Shown here: positions 25,629 to 34,294 of the stretch, piece after piece
How the letters are laid out: every line of letters starts with the position of its first letter
How positions within the stretch are numbered: the stretch's first letter is position 1
Source: Indibacter alkaliphilus LW1
GTDB taxonomy: Bacteria; Bacteroidota; Bacteroidia; Cytophagales; Cyclobacteriaceae
NCBI RefSeq assembly: GCF_000295935.2
Contig: NZ_ALWO02000031.1
Span: 63,113-127,112, forward strand
Reading direction: 5' to 3'
DNA length: 64,000 bases
The notes under the pieces: generated by a model
Told to the model about the DNA's origin: nothing
What the model saw: only the letters and a program-made list of their open reading frames with translations
Database searches by the model: none
Position numbers and translations under genes: made by a program

Positions 25629-26453
25629 TTAAAGTATAATTCCGAAACTGATGGTATTTACCTGAGGTCCCTTATCGGTCTGGAACATCTCATTTAAATC
25701 GTAATTCATAAACAGATCCACATTGGCAACTCCGACTTCCAATCTGGCTCCATATCTAAAGTTGTTGACAAATAGATTGGTTCTTTGGAACTCCTTAGTT
25801 CTCTTGCCTTCATCGTTATTGTAAACAAATTTACCTCTTCCTCCCAATCTTGTTCCCACATAAGGACCGGCACCGATTCTGATTTTTCCATTTCCTGTGG
25901 TAAATGTTGGAATAAGTCCAGCACTGAGGTATGAGGCTGAGATTTTTGATTTGGTACCTCCTCCTGGTGAGTAGTCTTCAAACACAATCCCATCTTCGCC
26001 TCTTAGAGCTTGGATATTTCTGTCTTCAAACTTGAAATTATACCAGCTTACCCCTATCATACTTTTTAAGCGGAAATTCTTACCTGGCCTGTAAGTGTAG
26101 TCAAAGTTGATGGCAGGGTTCCAGCTTCCCCAAGCCCGCACTTCAGGGGCATCGGCACTTCCGATCCACTGGTTGATACCCAAATCAAATTGCAAATCCG
26201 TACTATGTGTGTTTGCTTTTTTGATGTACCTTTCCAATTCTTCATCCTCGTACACCTTTGGGCTGGAATAAAACTCGAAGGTTCTTCTTCCTTCTTTATT
26301 TTTGGAAATTTCTATCCTCGTGTCAAAGATGGAAAATACCGTGACGGCATTTTTGGTGCTTTTCTCTGGTTCTTTTTCTTCTGCATCTCCCTGACCAAAG
26401 GCCAGGGTAGATGTCATCAGAAGGATTGCGAAAAAAATCAATTGCTTGTTCAT
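25629..26453 (-). CDS. Outer-membrane beta-barrel protein, paralogue A
   Basis: A 274-residue exported protein (signal peptide ending near LAFGQ, residue 21) with a charged N-terminal segment (EEKEPEKSTK) followed by a beta-barrel of alternating hydrophobic strands with a final aromatic/hydrophobic strand ending NTISFGIIL. It shares a colinear pattern with the next gene upstream: LQFDLGINQWI, WGSWNPAINF, WYNFKFEDRNIQALRG, SKISASYLSAG, GAGPYVGTRLGGRGKFVY and VNNFRYGARLEVG. The two are clearly tandem paralogues. No ligand can be inferred. It lies 20 nt from its paralogue in the probable sigma-factor operon. Confidence 0.85.
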   Translation of the reverse strand: MNKQLIFFAILLMTSTLAFGQGDAEEKEPEKSTKNAVTVFSIFDTRIEISKNKEGRRTFEFYSSPKVYEDEELERYIKKANTHSTDLQFDLGINQWIGSADAPEVRAWGSWNPAINFDYTYRPGKNFRLKSMIGVSWYNFKFEDRNIQALRGEDGIVFEDYSPGGGTKSKISASYLSAGLIPTFTTGNGKIRIGAGPYVGTRLGGRGKFVYNNDEGKRTKEFQRTNLFVNNFRYGARLEVGVANVDLFMNYDLNEMFQTDKGPQVNTISFGIIL

Positions 26454-26473
26454 TGTGGTTTTTCTTTAGTTGG

Positions 26474-27511
26474 TTAGAAAATTATGCCGAATGCGATAGG
26501 GTTGACTTCGTACTGAGAACCTGTTTTGAAAAGGGTATTGAGATCATAAGTGGTAAAGAAATTGACTCTTCCCACACCTAATTCTCCCCTGATTCCATAC
26601 CGGAAATTATTCAGGTGTGTGCCCACAGATTCGAAGTCTTTTCTTCTACCTCCTCCTCCGAGGTCTCTGTAAACAAACTTGCTCCTCCCTCCAAGTCTAT
26701 AGCCTGCATAAGGACCTGCAGCTATTCGGAATCCTCTTTTACCTTGGTCATTCATTTGTCCAAAATCCAGTTTGAACAAACTCATAGCAGTTAGATAGGA
26801 GGCTGATACTTTGCTTTTAAAACCGTTGACATCTGTTCTCTGGATAAATTCGATGTCTCCGTCTCCACGGATAGCCTGGAAATCCCTGTTTTCAAATTTG
26901 AAATTGTACCATTGAACACCAAGTCCAAGGTCCCAATGAAAACCTTTGCTGATCCTTTGGCTTGCCATCCAGTTGAGGCCGACATTCCAACTGCCCCAAC
27001 CTTTGACAGCCGGTGCACTGGTGTTTCCTCCTGGAGCCATTCCTCCTCCATCGATGTAATTGTTGATACCTAGATCGAGGTTGAAATACGTTCTGAATGG
27101 TGGATCGCTTCTTTTTCTAGTCCCTGTCTCTACTTTGACTTTGGTGTCTTTTCCGGATTCGTCCACATAAATTTTGATACCGCCGATATGTACCTCTGTT
27201 TCCGGGCCATCTTCCCTGACCCTGACGATTTCACGGCTTCCCTTTTTACTCTGTACTTCTACGACTACCAATTCACCCGTTTTCTCATCTACTTCAAGAT
27301 CCAATTCCCGGATAATCTGGTTCACATTCATATTTTTCAGTCTTTCAAAATCTTCCTTGTTGTCTATGACAAGGATGATTTTCCCTGATTTTCCAAATTC
27401 TACAATGATGGAATCATTTTGTGCATAATTTGTCGCCAACTCAGGGGAATCAAATCCATGAGCTAAGGAAACCAAGCCCATCAAACAAAACATTAATAGG
27501 TATTTCTTCAT
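26474..27511 (-). CDS. Outer-membrane beta-barrel protein, paralogue B, with N-terminal extension
   Basis: A 345-residue exported protein (signal peptide ending near AHGF, residue 20). Compared with paralogue A it has a longer N-terminal region of about 115 residues (IIVEFGKSGKIILVIDNK, ELVVVEVQSKKGSREIVRV, HIGGIKIYVDESG) which looks like a small beta-rich periplasmic or GIN-like domain. The barrel part then mirrors paralogue A: FNLDLGINNYIDG, WGSWNVGLNW, WYNFKFENRDFQAIRG, GPYAGYRLGGRSKFVYRD, LNNFRYGIRGELG, final strand NPIAFGIIF. Duplicate barrels next to a sigma/anti-sigma pair suggest envelope sensing or remodelling, which is inference. Confidence 0.85.
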   Translation of the reverse strand: MKKYLLMFCLMGLVSLAHGFDSPELATNYAQNDSIIVEFGKSGKIILVIDNKEDFERLKNMNVNQIIRELDLEVDEKTGELVVVEVQSKKGSREIVRVREDGPETEVHIGGIKIYVDESGKDTKVKVETGTRKRSDPPFRTYFNLDLGINNYIDGGGMAPGGNTSAPAVKGWGSWNVGLNWMASQRISKGFHWDLGLGVQWYNFKFENRDFQAIRGDGDIEFIQRTDVNGFKSKVSASYLTAMSLFKLDFGQMNDQGKRGFRIAAGPYAGYRLGGRSKFVYRDLGGGGRRKDFESVGTHLNNFRYGIRGELGVGRVNFFTTYDLNTLFKTGSQYEVNPIAFGIIF

Positions 27512-27532
27512 GTTGGTAAAGTTCTTTATGGA

Positions 27533-28288
27533 TTATTTACTACGTTCTCTTCTTGGGTTATTATTGGCAAATAGGTTTTCTTTTGCATCCTGCAGGTCTG
27601 CAAAGCCTTGACCTAGTTTATTCCAAATGCCTTCGATTTTTTCTACTTTCTCTTCCAGCTCACCGATCAATCCCTGCTTTGGAGCTTCTTCTTTCAAGCC
27701 TTTGGACTTAATGGTCACTTTGTAGACGGGTTCTTCCTCGACTTCATTTTTCAGGGCAATTGTTTCTGTGATTTTCAGCTCTGGAAGACTGATTTCGGGA
27801 AGTTCCATTTCTGTGATTTTGCTTTCCTCTCTGGGCGCTATTGCTGAAGCCACCATTTTTTCAGGAGCAGTCTCTAGTGGATTTGTTACCATTTGAGGCC
27901 TTGTTTGCTTCTGAGGAGTCGCATCAGGTTGCTGTACTTTTGGGACTTCTGTATCCGTTTTTTCTTCTTTCGGACTTGGGATTACTTCTGTTTCTGCGAA
28001 GGTCTCTATTTCCTGATTTTGAGTAGAACTGCTCACTTTTTCAAGGTCAAGTTCAGCTACTTGCTTCACAGCCGGCAGTTCATCATCAGTCCAATTAAGT
28101 AACACAACTCCTGCAGCGAGGAGGATAATGATGGCCGCGGCAATTTTGAGAAGGGGGAAGTATCCTTTTCTTTCATTTTTAGGCAATTGGCTTTCCAGCC
28201 TTTCCCAAGCCAATGCGGATGGTTTTTCTTCATGTGTTTCCAGTTTTTTTCTGAAATACTGGTCAAAGTTTTTTTCTGAATTAGCCAT
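27533..28288 (-). CDS. Single-pass membrane protein, probable anti-sigma factor
   Basis: A 251-residue protein with a cytosolic N-terminus of about 42 residues (FDQYFRKKLETHEEKPS, LAWERLESQLPK), one membrane helix (LKIAAAIIILLAAGVVLLNW, about 46-66), and a long low-complexity periplasmic part rich in Glu, Lys, Pro and Thr. The N-terminal helix pair matches the layout of Bacteroidota anti-sigma factors, although no zinc-binding HxxxCxxC motif is seen. Its start overlaps the end of the ECF sigma gene by 8 nt, the usual coupling of a sigma/anti-sigma pair. I infer it holds the sigma factor at the membrane until an envelope signal releases it. Confidence 0.75.
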   Translation of the reverse strand: MANSEKNFDQYFRKKLETHEEKPSALAWERLESQLPKNERKGYFPLLKIAAAIIILLAAGVVLLNWTDDELPAVKQVAELDLEKVSSSTQNQEIETFAETEVIPSPKEEKTDTEVPKVQQPDATPQKQTRPQMVTNPLETAPEKMVASAIAPREESKITEMELPEISLPELKITETIALKNEVEEEPVYKVTIKSKGLKEEAPKQGLIGELEEKVEKIEGIWNKLGQGFADLQDAKENLFANNNPRRERSK

Positions 28289-28850
28289 TGATTCTCCTTT
28301 CTTTAATTTGTTGATCGGCTATTTTCTGTTTCAATACATTTCTTGCCCGATTGAGCTGGGACTTGGAAGTGGATTCAGTGATTCCTAGCAAATCTGCTAT
28401 TTCCGCATGACTGTACCCTTCTATAGCATAAAGGTTAAATACAGTCCTATATCCTACAGGAAGCTCCTTGATCAATTCCATCAATTCAGCTGTTTCCAGA
28501 TGATTGAGCTCGTAAACAGCATCTGAGACCTGTAGTGTGCTGTCCATGCTGACTTCCATGTTCAGGTTTTTGTTATTTCTTAAAGTCAGCAGTGATTGGG
28601 TGACAATTATTCTTTTCATCCAACCTTCGAAGCTTCCTTTTTCCTCAAATTGGGTAAGTTTTTCAAAGATCTTCATAAAGCCCTCTATCATTACATCCTC
28701 AGCTACATCCCTGTCTTTTACATATCGGATGCAGATTGCAAGAAACTTTCCTGAGTATTGCTCATAAAGCTGCTGCTGAGCCTTTCGCTCGCCCTTCAGA
28801 CAGCCTTTCAGCAAATCGCGTTCTGTGGTAAAAGTTTTCCTGAATAACAT
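28281..28850 (-). CDS. ECF RNA polymerase sigma factor
   Basis: A 189-residue group 4 (ECF) sigma factor. Region 2 is visible as CLKGERKAQQQLYEQYSGKF, RYVKDRDVAEDVMIEGFMK, FEEKGSFEGWMKRIIV. Region 4 is ELPVGYRTVFNLYAIEGYSH and HAEIADLLGITESTSKSQLN, followed by a basic tail. No region 3 is present, as expected. It is the first gene of the minus-strand set and probably directs transcription of its own operon: anti-sigma-like protein, two beta-barrels and GIN protein. ATG 28850 gives the normal family N-terminus. Confidence 0.95.
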   Translation of the reverse strand: MLFRKTFTTERDLLKGCLKGERKAQQQLYEQYSGKFLAICIRYVKDRDVAEDVMIEGFMKIFEKLTQFEEKGSFEGWMKRIIVTQSLLTLRNNKNLNMEVSMDSTLQVSDAVYELNHLETAELMELIKELPVGYRTVFNLYAIEGYSHAEIADLLGITESTSKSQLNRARNVLKQKIADQQIKERRING

Positions 28851-28885
28851 TTTGGTTGGCTTTCAAAGAGGTAGATACAGCTTCT

Positions 28886-28893
28886 CAAAAATA
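28886..28893 (-). promoter_or_regulatory. -7-like element upstream of the ECF sigma gene
   Basis: Read on the minus strand this is TATTTTTG, an exact TAnnTTTG match, 35 nt upstream of the start at 28850. No TTG sits at the usual -33 spacing, so an ECF-type promoter for autoregulation cannot be excluded. Confidence 0.35.
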
Positions 28894-29010
28894 GGTTGCA
28901 TTCAATTCTAAAAAAAAGTTAAATATTTTTTAACTACATCGTATTCATCGAAATCTGATTGTGAAAATATGCAGTAGTGTTCAGATGAATAGGTTATTGG
29001 GAAAATAAAA

Positions 29011-29919
29011 TTATTTATGTCCTTCTTTGAGTTCGATTCTTATTTCTCTTGCTTTTTTTATATGGGTAAAGAACCATTTTCGGGTTTCTAAATATTGGGT
29101 TTTATGCTTTTCTCCACTGATTTTTTTGAGCTTGCTCCATGTGCGCATCAATTGGTAGTAGCCCACAAGCCAGGCAATGAAAAATGGCTTTCTTATATCA
29201 AGTAATTGGTGGAGTGGAAAGGTCCGTAATTTTGTGGACAAAAACTTTGGCAATTCCCTTGGTTTTCTGTCGTGTAAAACTGCAGCTGTCACTTGAATAC
29301 CGATCTTAAAATCATAATACTGAGCTCTAGCAGCGAAATTGTTATCTTCTCCATAGTGGAAAAATTGGGGATGAAACAATCCGACTTTTTTAAATACCTC
29401 AGCAGGAACAAACCAAGAGGCGGCACCGGCAAATTTGACTTCTTGTACTGTGGATGGACTATTTTGACTTAAATCCAATTTAAGTTGTTCGGAATCCGGA
29501 TTATATTGTTTCCTTACCTGATTGCCGAAAACCTGATCCAATGCTTTTCCGGATATGTTCAATTGAAGTGGGCTTATAATGCCATAATCAGGATTTTCTA
29601 AAGCCGTGATGAGTAGTTTTGAGATTGTGTCAGGCCGTACATAGGCGTCCTGATTAAGAAGGAAAATATGTGAATAAGCAGCATCTAAAGCCTTTTGGAT
29701 TCCAATGTTATTGGCTCCTCCAAAACCAAGATTGGAAGATAGTTTGATCAGTTTAATTTTTTTAAGAAAAGGGGCAATTACATCAAGGGTATTGTCACTG
29801 GAATTGTTGTCCAAGATCATAATGTCAGTTTTTGTAGAGCTCTCAAGAAGCTGTTCTAAGCACCTACGGATCCATTTTGATCCATTATATGTAACAATGA
29901 TTGTGACTACCTTGTCCAT
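29011..29919 (-). CDS. Family 2 glycosyltransferase
   Basis: A 302-residue GT-A fold glycosyltransferase. The start MDKVVTIIVTYNGSKWIRRCLEQL, the nucleotide-binding DIMILDNNSSDNTLDVI, the LSSNLGFGGANNIGIQKAL block, and the IFLLNQDAYVRPDTISKLL metal-site region (NQD in place of DxD) match rhamnosyltransferase-type GT2 enzymes. PAEVFKKVGLFHPQFFHYGEDN is the acceptor-loop motif with the catalytic-base region. There is no membrane anchor except a hydrophobic patch near residues 245-255 (FFIAWLVGYY). It probably adds a sugar to a surface polysaccharide or lipopolysaccharide. It is isolated from other glycosyltransferase genes here, so its acceptor is unknown. Confidence 0.93.
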   Translation of the reverse strand: MDKVVTIIVTYNGSKWIRRCLEQLLESSTKTDIMILDNNSSDNTLDVIAPFLKKIKLIKLSSNLGFGGANNIGIQKALDAAYSHIFLLNQDAYVRPDTISKLLITALENPDYGIISPLQLNISGKALDQVFGNQVRKQYNPDSEQLKLDLSQNSPSTVQEVKFAGAASWFVPAEVFKKVGLFHPQFFHYGEDNNFAARAQYYDFKIGIQVTAAVLHDRKPRELPKFLSTKLRTFPLHQLLDIRKPFFIAWLVGYYQLMRTWSKLKKISGEKHKTQYLETRKWFFTHIKKAREIRIELKEGHK

Positions 29920-30228
29920 TTTCTATGATTACAAAGATTTCATATCCTTGATTTAAATTGATTGACCACACGCTCAATCCCAACGCAGTGTTGATTTTTG
30001 CCATTGATGAAGAGCTCATAAATGTTGGTTCAGTTAGGTACAAAGATGAAAAACCATTTTGGATATAAAAATCACCCCTCTTGTGTTTAAGAAAAGTTCT
30101 GGCATTTCAAATCTCGATTTTACTATGGTTCGGTCTTTGTTGATTAATTGCATTCAAAGGTTTTCATTTAAGATCATTGGGCTGTTTGAAATAGGCGAAT
30201 ACAAAGATCTTTTTTTAACTTAAATTTT
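29920..30228. other. Divergent intergenic region, no gene seen
   Basis: A 309-nt stretch separates the minus-strand GT2 gene and the plus-strand GH3 gene and must hold both promoters. Read on the minus strand, 30045-30052 is CATCTTTG, one base from TATCTTTG. I could not define a full -33/-7 pair for either gene, and no open frame of interest is present. Confidence 0.5.
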
Positions 30229-31752
30229 ATGGCATTAATAGGAGAGATAATCAAAAGAGCGGTTGAGACCGCAGATAAGGTTTTTACCAATTCAGACCAT
30301 TCCGAAGCACAAATCGAAGTGCTGAGGGAATTGTTGAATACTGCAAAAAACACCTCATTTGGGAAGTATTATGAATTTGAGCAATTGCTGGAAAAGAAAG
30401 ATCCGAGGCTGGCTTATTCAGAAATGGTCCCATATCATAGTTATGAAGAGCTCCGGGAACGCTGGTGGCAAAGGGTAATTGATGGAGCCCCCGATATTAC
30501 TTGGCCTGGGAAAGCCGAATATTTTGCCGTTTCGAGCGGGACGACCAGTTCCAAAAAACATATTCCAGTAACTGAAGAGATGATCAAAGCCATCAGAAAA
30601 GGTGGTTTGCAACAAGTCAAGGCATTGGCTGATTTTGATTTGCCTTCTGATTTTTATGAGAAGGAAATCCTGATGTTTGGTAGCAGTACCAAGCTCAAAG
30701 AAGTTGATGGACACTATGAAGGTGAGATTTCCGGAATTTCTGCTAGTCAAATTCCTTTTTGGTTTGAAGGAGTGTACAGACCCGGGAAAGAAATTTCAGC
30801 CATTCATGATTGGGACGAAAGGGTAGAAGCCCTGGCCAAAGAAGCTCCTAAATGGGATATTGGTGGGATTTCAGGGATCCCTTCCTGGATTGAATTGATG
30901 ATCAAGAGGGTCATTGCATACCATGAAGTAGAAACTATCCACGACATTTGGCCGAACTTCCAGGTTTATACTTCAGGAGGAGTTGCTTTTGAGCCATACC
31001 GAAAATCATTTGAAAAAATCTGTGGTAAGCCTATCACGGTTATTGATACATATCTAGCTTCTGAAGGATATATAGCTACTCAGATCAGGAAAGAAACAGA
31101 GGCCATGGCCCTGATTACTGATAATGGGATTTACTTTGAATTTGTGCCCTTCAAACCGGAGAATATGGATGAGAATGGTTCTGTGAAAAATGGGGTAAAA
31201 TCTCTCACTATAGAGCAGGTAGAGGAAGGAGTGGATTATGTTCTGATCATTTCCACTGTTTCGGGCGCCTGGCGGTATATGATAGGAGATACCATAGCCT
31301 TTACAGATAAGAAGCGGGCGGAAATTAAAATTACTGGAAGAACCAAGCATTTTCTAAATGTAGTGGGTTCACATCTTTCTGTAATCCAAATGAACAGGGC
31401 AATGGAGGGATTAGATGAAGAGTTTAACTGTGATGTCAAGGAATTCACTGTTTCTGCCGTGGAGAAAGATGGTGAATATTACCATTCCTGGTATTTGGGT
31501 CTTGGAAGTAAATCTGATTTAGATGAGGAAAAAGTTGCCCAAAAGCTGGATGAAATTCTACAGGAGAATAATAAAAATTATAGGGTAGCCAGAAGCAAGG
31601 CTTTGAAAGGAGTAAAAGTCAGATTAATTCCTGATTCATATTTCCAAAAATGGACCGAAGAAACCAAACAAAAAGGAGGTCAGGTAAAAGTGCCTAGAGT
31701 GATGAAAGAAACTGATTTTAAAGAATGGGAAGCTTTTGTAGCTAAATTGTAA
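30229..31752 (+). CDS. GH3 auxin-responsive-promoter family protein (acyl-adenylate amido synthetase-like)
   Basis: A 507-residue protein of the GH3 family, relatives of plant enzymes that adenylate a carboxylic acid such as jasmonate or indoleacetate and couple it to an amino acid. The adenylation motif FAVSSGTTSSKKHIPVT (about residues 97-113) is the GH3 P-loop-like ATP motif. The ISGIPSWIELMIKRV block, YTSGGVAFEPY, and the second adenylate motif YMIGDTIAFTDKKRAEIKIT (about 351-370) are all seen. Length matches bacterial members (about 500). The bacterial substrate is not known. It converges on the M48-like gene with only 7 nt between stops. Confidence 0.93.
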   Translation: MALIGEIIKRAVETADKVFTNSDHSEAQIEVLRELLNTAKNTSFGKYYEFEQLLEKKDPRLAYSEMVPYHSYEELRERWWQRVIDGAPDITWPGKAEYFAVSSGTTSSKKHIPVTEEMIKAIRKGGLQQVKALADFDLPSDFYEKEILMFGSSTKLKEVDGHYEGEISGISASQIPFWFEGVYRPGKEISAIHDWDERVEALAKEAPKWDIGGISGIPSWIELMIKRVIAYHEVETIHDIWPNFQVYTSGGVAFEPYRKSFEKICGKPITVIDTYLASEGYIATQIRKETEAMALITDNGIYFEFVPFKPENMDENGSVKNGVKSLTIEQVEEGVDYVLIISTVSGAWRYMIGDTIAFTDKKRAEIKITGRTKHFLNVVGSHLSVIQMNRAMEGLDEEFNCDVKEFTVSAVEKDGEYYHSWYLGLGSKSDLDEEKVAQKLDEILQENNKNYRVARSKALKGVKVRLIPDSYFQKWTEETKQKGGQVKVPRVMKETDFKEWEAFVAKL

Positions 31753-31759
31753 GACTCTA

Positions 31760-32326
31760 TCAGACTTTGTCCAATTCTTCCATCATCAACATCACCTCCT
31801 CAGGGGGTAAATATAAACGATTGATTTTATCCAGATAGTTGGGGCTCATCCCTGCCTGGTTCAGGATAAAATCTTTTGTTTTCAGAATATATTCTCCCAA
31901 TCCATGATTTACAGCGTAGGTATCAGCAGCTCTTTCGGCGGAGATTATAAAGCTTTTAGAACTTAAATAACCTATGCCGAACAGGATCAGTCCCCAGGTA
32001 TTTTTATTAGTGTAATCCATGATATGCCCTAGTTCATGACCAATCCAACCCAGTAAAACCTCCTCCGGAAGATTTTCGATAGGAGTTTTTCTTCCTTTCA
32101 TTTTAAAACAACGACTGATTTTGACTAGGTAAGTTCTTTTGCCAAACCCCAACATGGAAATGAATTTAGGCTGTGCCTGCATCACTGATTTTCTGATGTT
32201 ATCGTTTATCGCAAACTCAATGGTGCGGTCTTGTAGTTCGGAATAAAAAGACAAAGCTCTAAGACTTACTTCTCTGATTTTTGGAGGTACGTTATCTTTG
32301 AAAATTACTTTCTTGGCTGATTGCAT
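31760..32326 (-). CDS. Small M48-like zinc metalloprotease
   Basis: A 188-residue gluzincin-type protein. The zinc motif HELGH is at residues 97-101 (GWIGHELGHIMDY), and the third ligand is probably Glu131 in SAERAADTYAV, spaced as in M48 and related families. A hydrophobic stretch (WGLILFGIGYLSS, about 111-123) follows the zinc site, suggesting membrane association. There is no N-terminal signal. It is shorter than HtpX or Oma1-type proteases, and a plain peptidase role is inferred. It stands alone on the minus strand. Confidence 0.8.
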   Translation of the reverse strand: MQSAKKVIFKDNVPPKIREVSLRALSFYSELQDRTIEFAINDNIRKSVMQAQPKFISMLGFGKRTYLVKISRCFKMKGRKTPIENLPEEVLLGWIGHELGHIMDYTNKNTWGLILFGIGYLSSKSFIISAERAADTYAVNHGLGEYILKTKDFILNQAGMSPNYLDKINRLYLPPEEVMLMMEELDKV

Positions 32327-32604
32327 ACTTTAAAATTTGCAAAATTGATGCTGAAATGAAAACTCCACTAAGAAGAGATTGATTTTTTAAAACTTAAGAA
32401 CTAACTCATATCAATGGGAAAAATCTGGATTCAAGTATTTTATACCTGATTTTGTTTATAATTAAATGGTGATCAATTTTTGATATTTGCAAATTGACAG
32501 GTCTATTATAATTAAAATTTCAAAAACTGTGATTTTTTCAACTTTATAATAATCCGATTTTTCTTTTCAGTTCGTAAATCTTGCTTTACTAAATCCAACT
32601 AAAC

Positions 32605-34143
32605 ATGAAAAACTTCTTTAATTCCTTTAGGACTTCAGTCCTTTCGACAATGTTGGTTGCAGCTTTGGCTTTTGCTTGCAACGATGATGATAACCCTGCA
32701 ATTCCTCCGATTGATGAGGAACCCACGCCGGGAATGGCCCCAGATGTGGATTTTATGGCTTTGACTGATGACAATAGAATCATGAAGTTCAATGCCCGCG
32801 ATTTGGATTCTCCAATGGATATCAAATCCATTTCAGGAATATCAACAGGGGAAATGATTGTAAGCATAGACTATAGACCAGCTACAGGCCAGCTTTATGC
32901 TTTGGGGAGCTCAAGTAGGCTCTATTTTATCAATGAGAACACTGGTGAAGCTACTGCCCTAGGTGAGGGACCTTTCTCTCCAGCTATTGAGGGTGAAAAT
33001 GCTTCATTGGATTTTAATCCTACTGTTGATAGAATAAGATTAGTGACAGGGTCTGGTCAAAACCTTAGGTTACATCCTGAATTAGGAACAGTGGTGGCAG
33101 AGGATGGAATGATCAGCGGAGGTGATAGCCCGGTAATCGGAGCTGTTGCATATAGCAATTCTGTCGCAGGAGCAAGTTCCACTGCTTTGTATGATATTGA
33201 TTTTTCAGGAAATAAATTATTTATTCAGGACCCTCCCAATGATGGAGGATTGAGAGAAGTAGGTGACTTAGGCGTGGACTTTATGGGGCAGGGGAATTTT
33301 GATATTAGTCCTGACAACAGTGCTGCATTGGCAGTGACCTTGCAGGAAGGAGAGTCCAAACTTTTTACGGTCAATTTAGAGACCGGAGCAGCAGAATGGG
33401 TGGGGGTATTCGGTAATCGGGTTTTGGGTATCGCCTTCAAAACTGACCCTGTTGCTTTTGCTACTACCGGAGATAATAAATTGGAACGATTTAACCCCAT
33501 GAGCCCAAGCTCCAATTCTGTGGATCTTATGGGGCTGAATGAAGGTGAAATGATTGTAGGATTGGATTTTAGGCCTGCAAATGGGGCTTTATATGCTATA
33601 TCCAACCAAAGCAGAATTCTTACTGTCAATACTTCTAATGGAGCACTTACTCCTGTTGGAGACGGACTTTCACCCATGCTTGAAGGGGAAAGTTTTGGCT
33701 TTGACTTTAATCCAACAGTGGATAGGATCAGGCTGGTCAGCAATACAGGTCAAAACTTAAGATTGCATCCGGACTTGGGTACTGTAGTTGCTGTGGATGG
33801 AGACCTCAATCCGGGAATGCCATTTGTAAATGGTGCTGCGTATACCAATAACATTGCTACGGCAAATAACACTGTGTTGTACGTGATTGACAGTGAGGCA
33901 GGTCTGTTATATAGGCAAGACCCGCCAAATGACGGTGGTTTGGTAGAAATAGGAGCATTGGGCATAGATTTTACAGCTGAAAATGGGTTTGATATCGGTG
34001 GTATGTCAGATATGGCATTTGCACTACTAACAGTAGATGGAATGACAGGCGTATACAGTATCAATATCTCAAACGGTGAAGCTAATAAAGTAGCAGATTT
34101 TAATGTTTCAGCTACAGCTATGGCAGTTGGTTTGGGCTTCTAA
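32605..34143 (+). CDS. Lipoprotein with two tandem DUF4394 domains
   Basis: A 512-residue probable lipoprotein with lipobox LAFACNDD (Cys25). Two copies of a roughly 230-residue DUF4394 domain follow, beginning near residues 48 and 285. Both copies have the same ordered blocks: GEMIVxxDxRPAxGxLYAL, LDFNPTVDRIRLV, GQNLRLHPELGTVVA and QDPPNDGGLxEVGxLGxDF. The family is a beta-propeller-like exported protein of unknown function, common in Bacteroidota and Proteobacteria. The gene begins after a 278-nt gap with no clear promoter, and ends in a strong terminator, so it is monocistronic. Confidence 0.92.
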   Translation: MKNFFNSFRTSVLSTMLVAALAFACNDDDNPAIPPIDEEPTPGMAPDVDFMALTDDNRIMKFNARDLDSPMDIKSISGISTGEMIVSIDYRPATGQLYALGSSSRLYFINENTGEATALGEGPFSPAIEGENASLDFNPTVDRIRLVTGSGQNLRLHPELGTVVAEDGMISGGDSPVIGAVAYSNSVAGASSTALYDIDFSGNKLFIQDPPNDGGLREVGDLGVDFMGQGNFDISPDNSAALAVTLQEGESKLFTVNLETGAAEWVGVFGNRVLGIAFKTDPVAFATTGDNKLERFNPMSPSSNSVDLMGLNEGEMIVGLDFRPANGALYAISNQSRILTVNTSNGALTPVGDGLSPMLEGESFGFDFNPTVDRIRLVSNTGQNLRLHPDLGTVVAVDGDLNPGMPFVNGAAYTNNIATANNTVLYVIDSEAGLLYRQDPPNDGGLVEIGALGIDFTAENGFDIGGMSDMAFALLTVDGMTGVYSINISNGEANKVADFNVSATAMAVGLGF

Positions 34144-34176
34144 GTAAAAACAAGTGTTTGCTTAAGTACCCATCTG

Positions 34177-34205
34177 GTCATCCCGATTTCGGGATGACTT
34201 TTTTG
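34177..34205 (+). terminator. Rho-independent terminator after the DUF4394 gene
   Basis: A 10-bp stem GTCATCCCGA (34177-34186) / TCGGGATGAC (34189-34198) with a 2-nt loop is followed by TTTTTTG. Confidence 0.88.
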
Positions 34206-34294
34206 TATTATCTAATTTCTATAGGCTTATGGTTAAAATATTTTGGATTGAAAGGAATTGGCAATACCTTGATAATTCATTAAAAATCAAAGAA

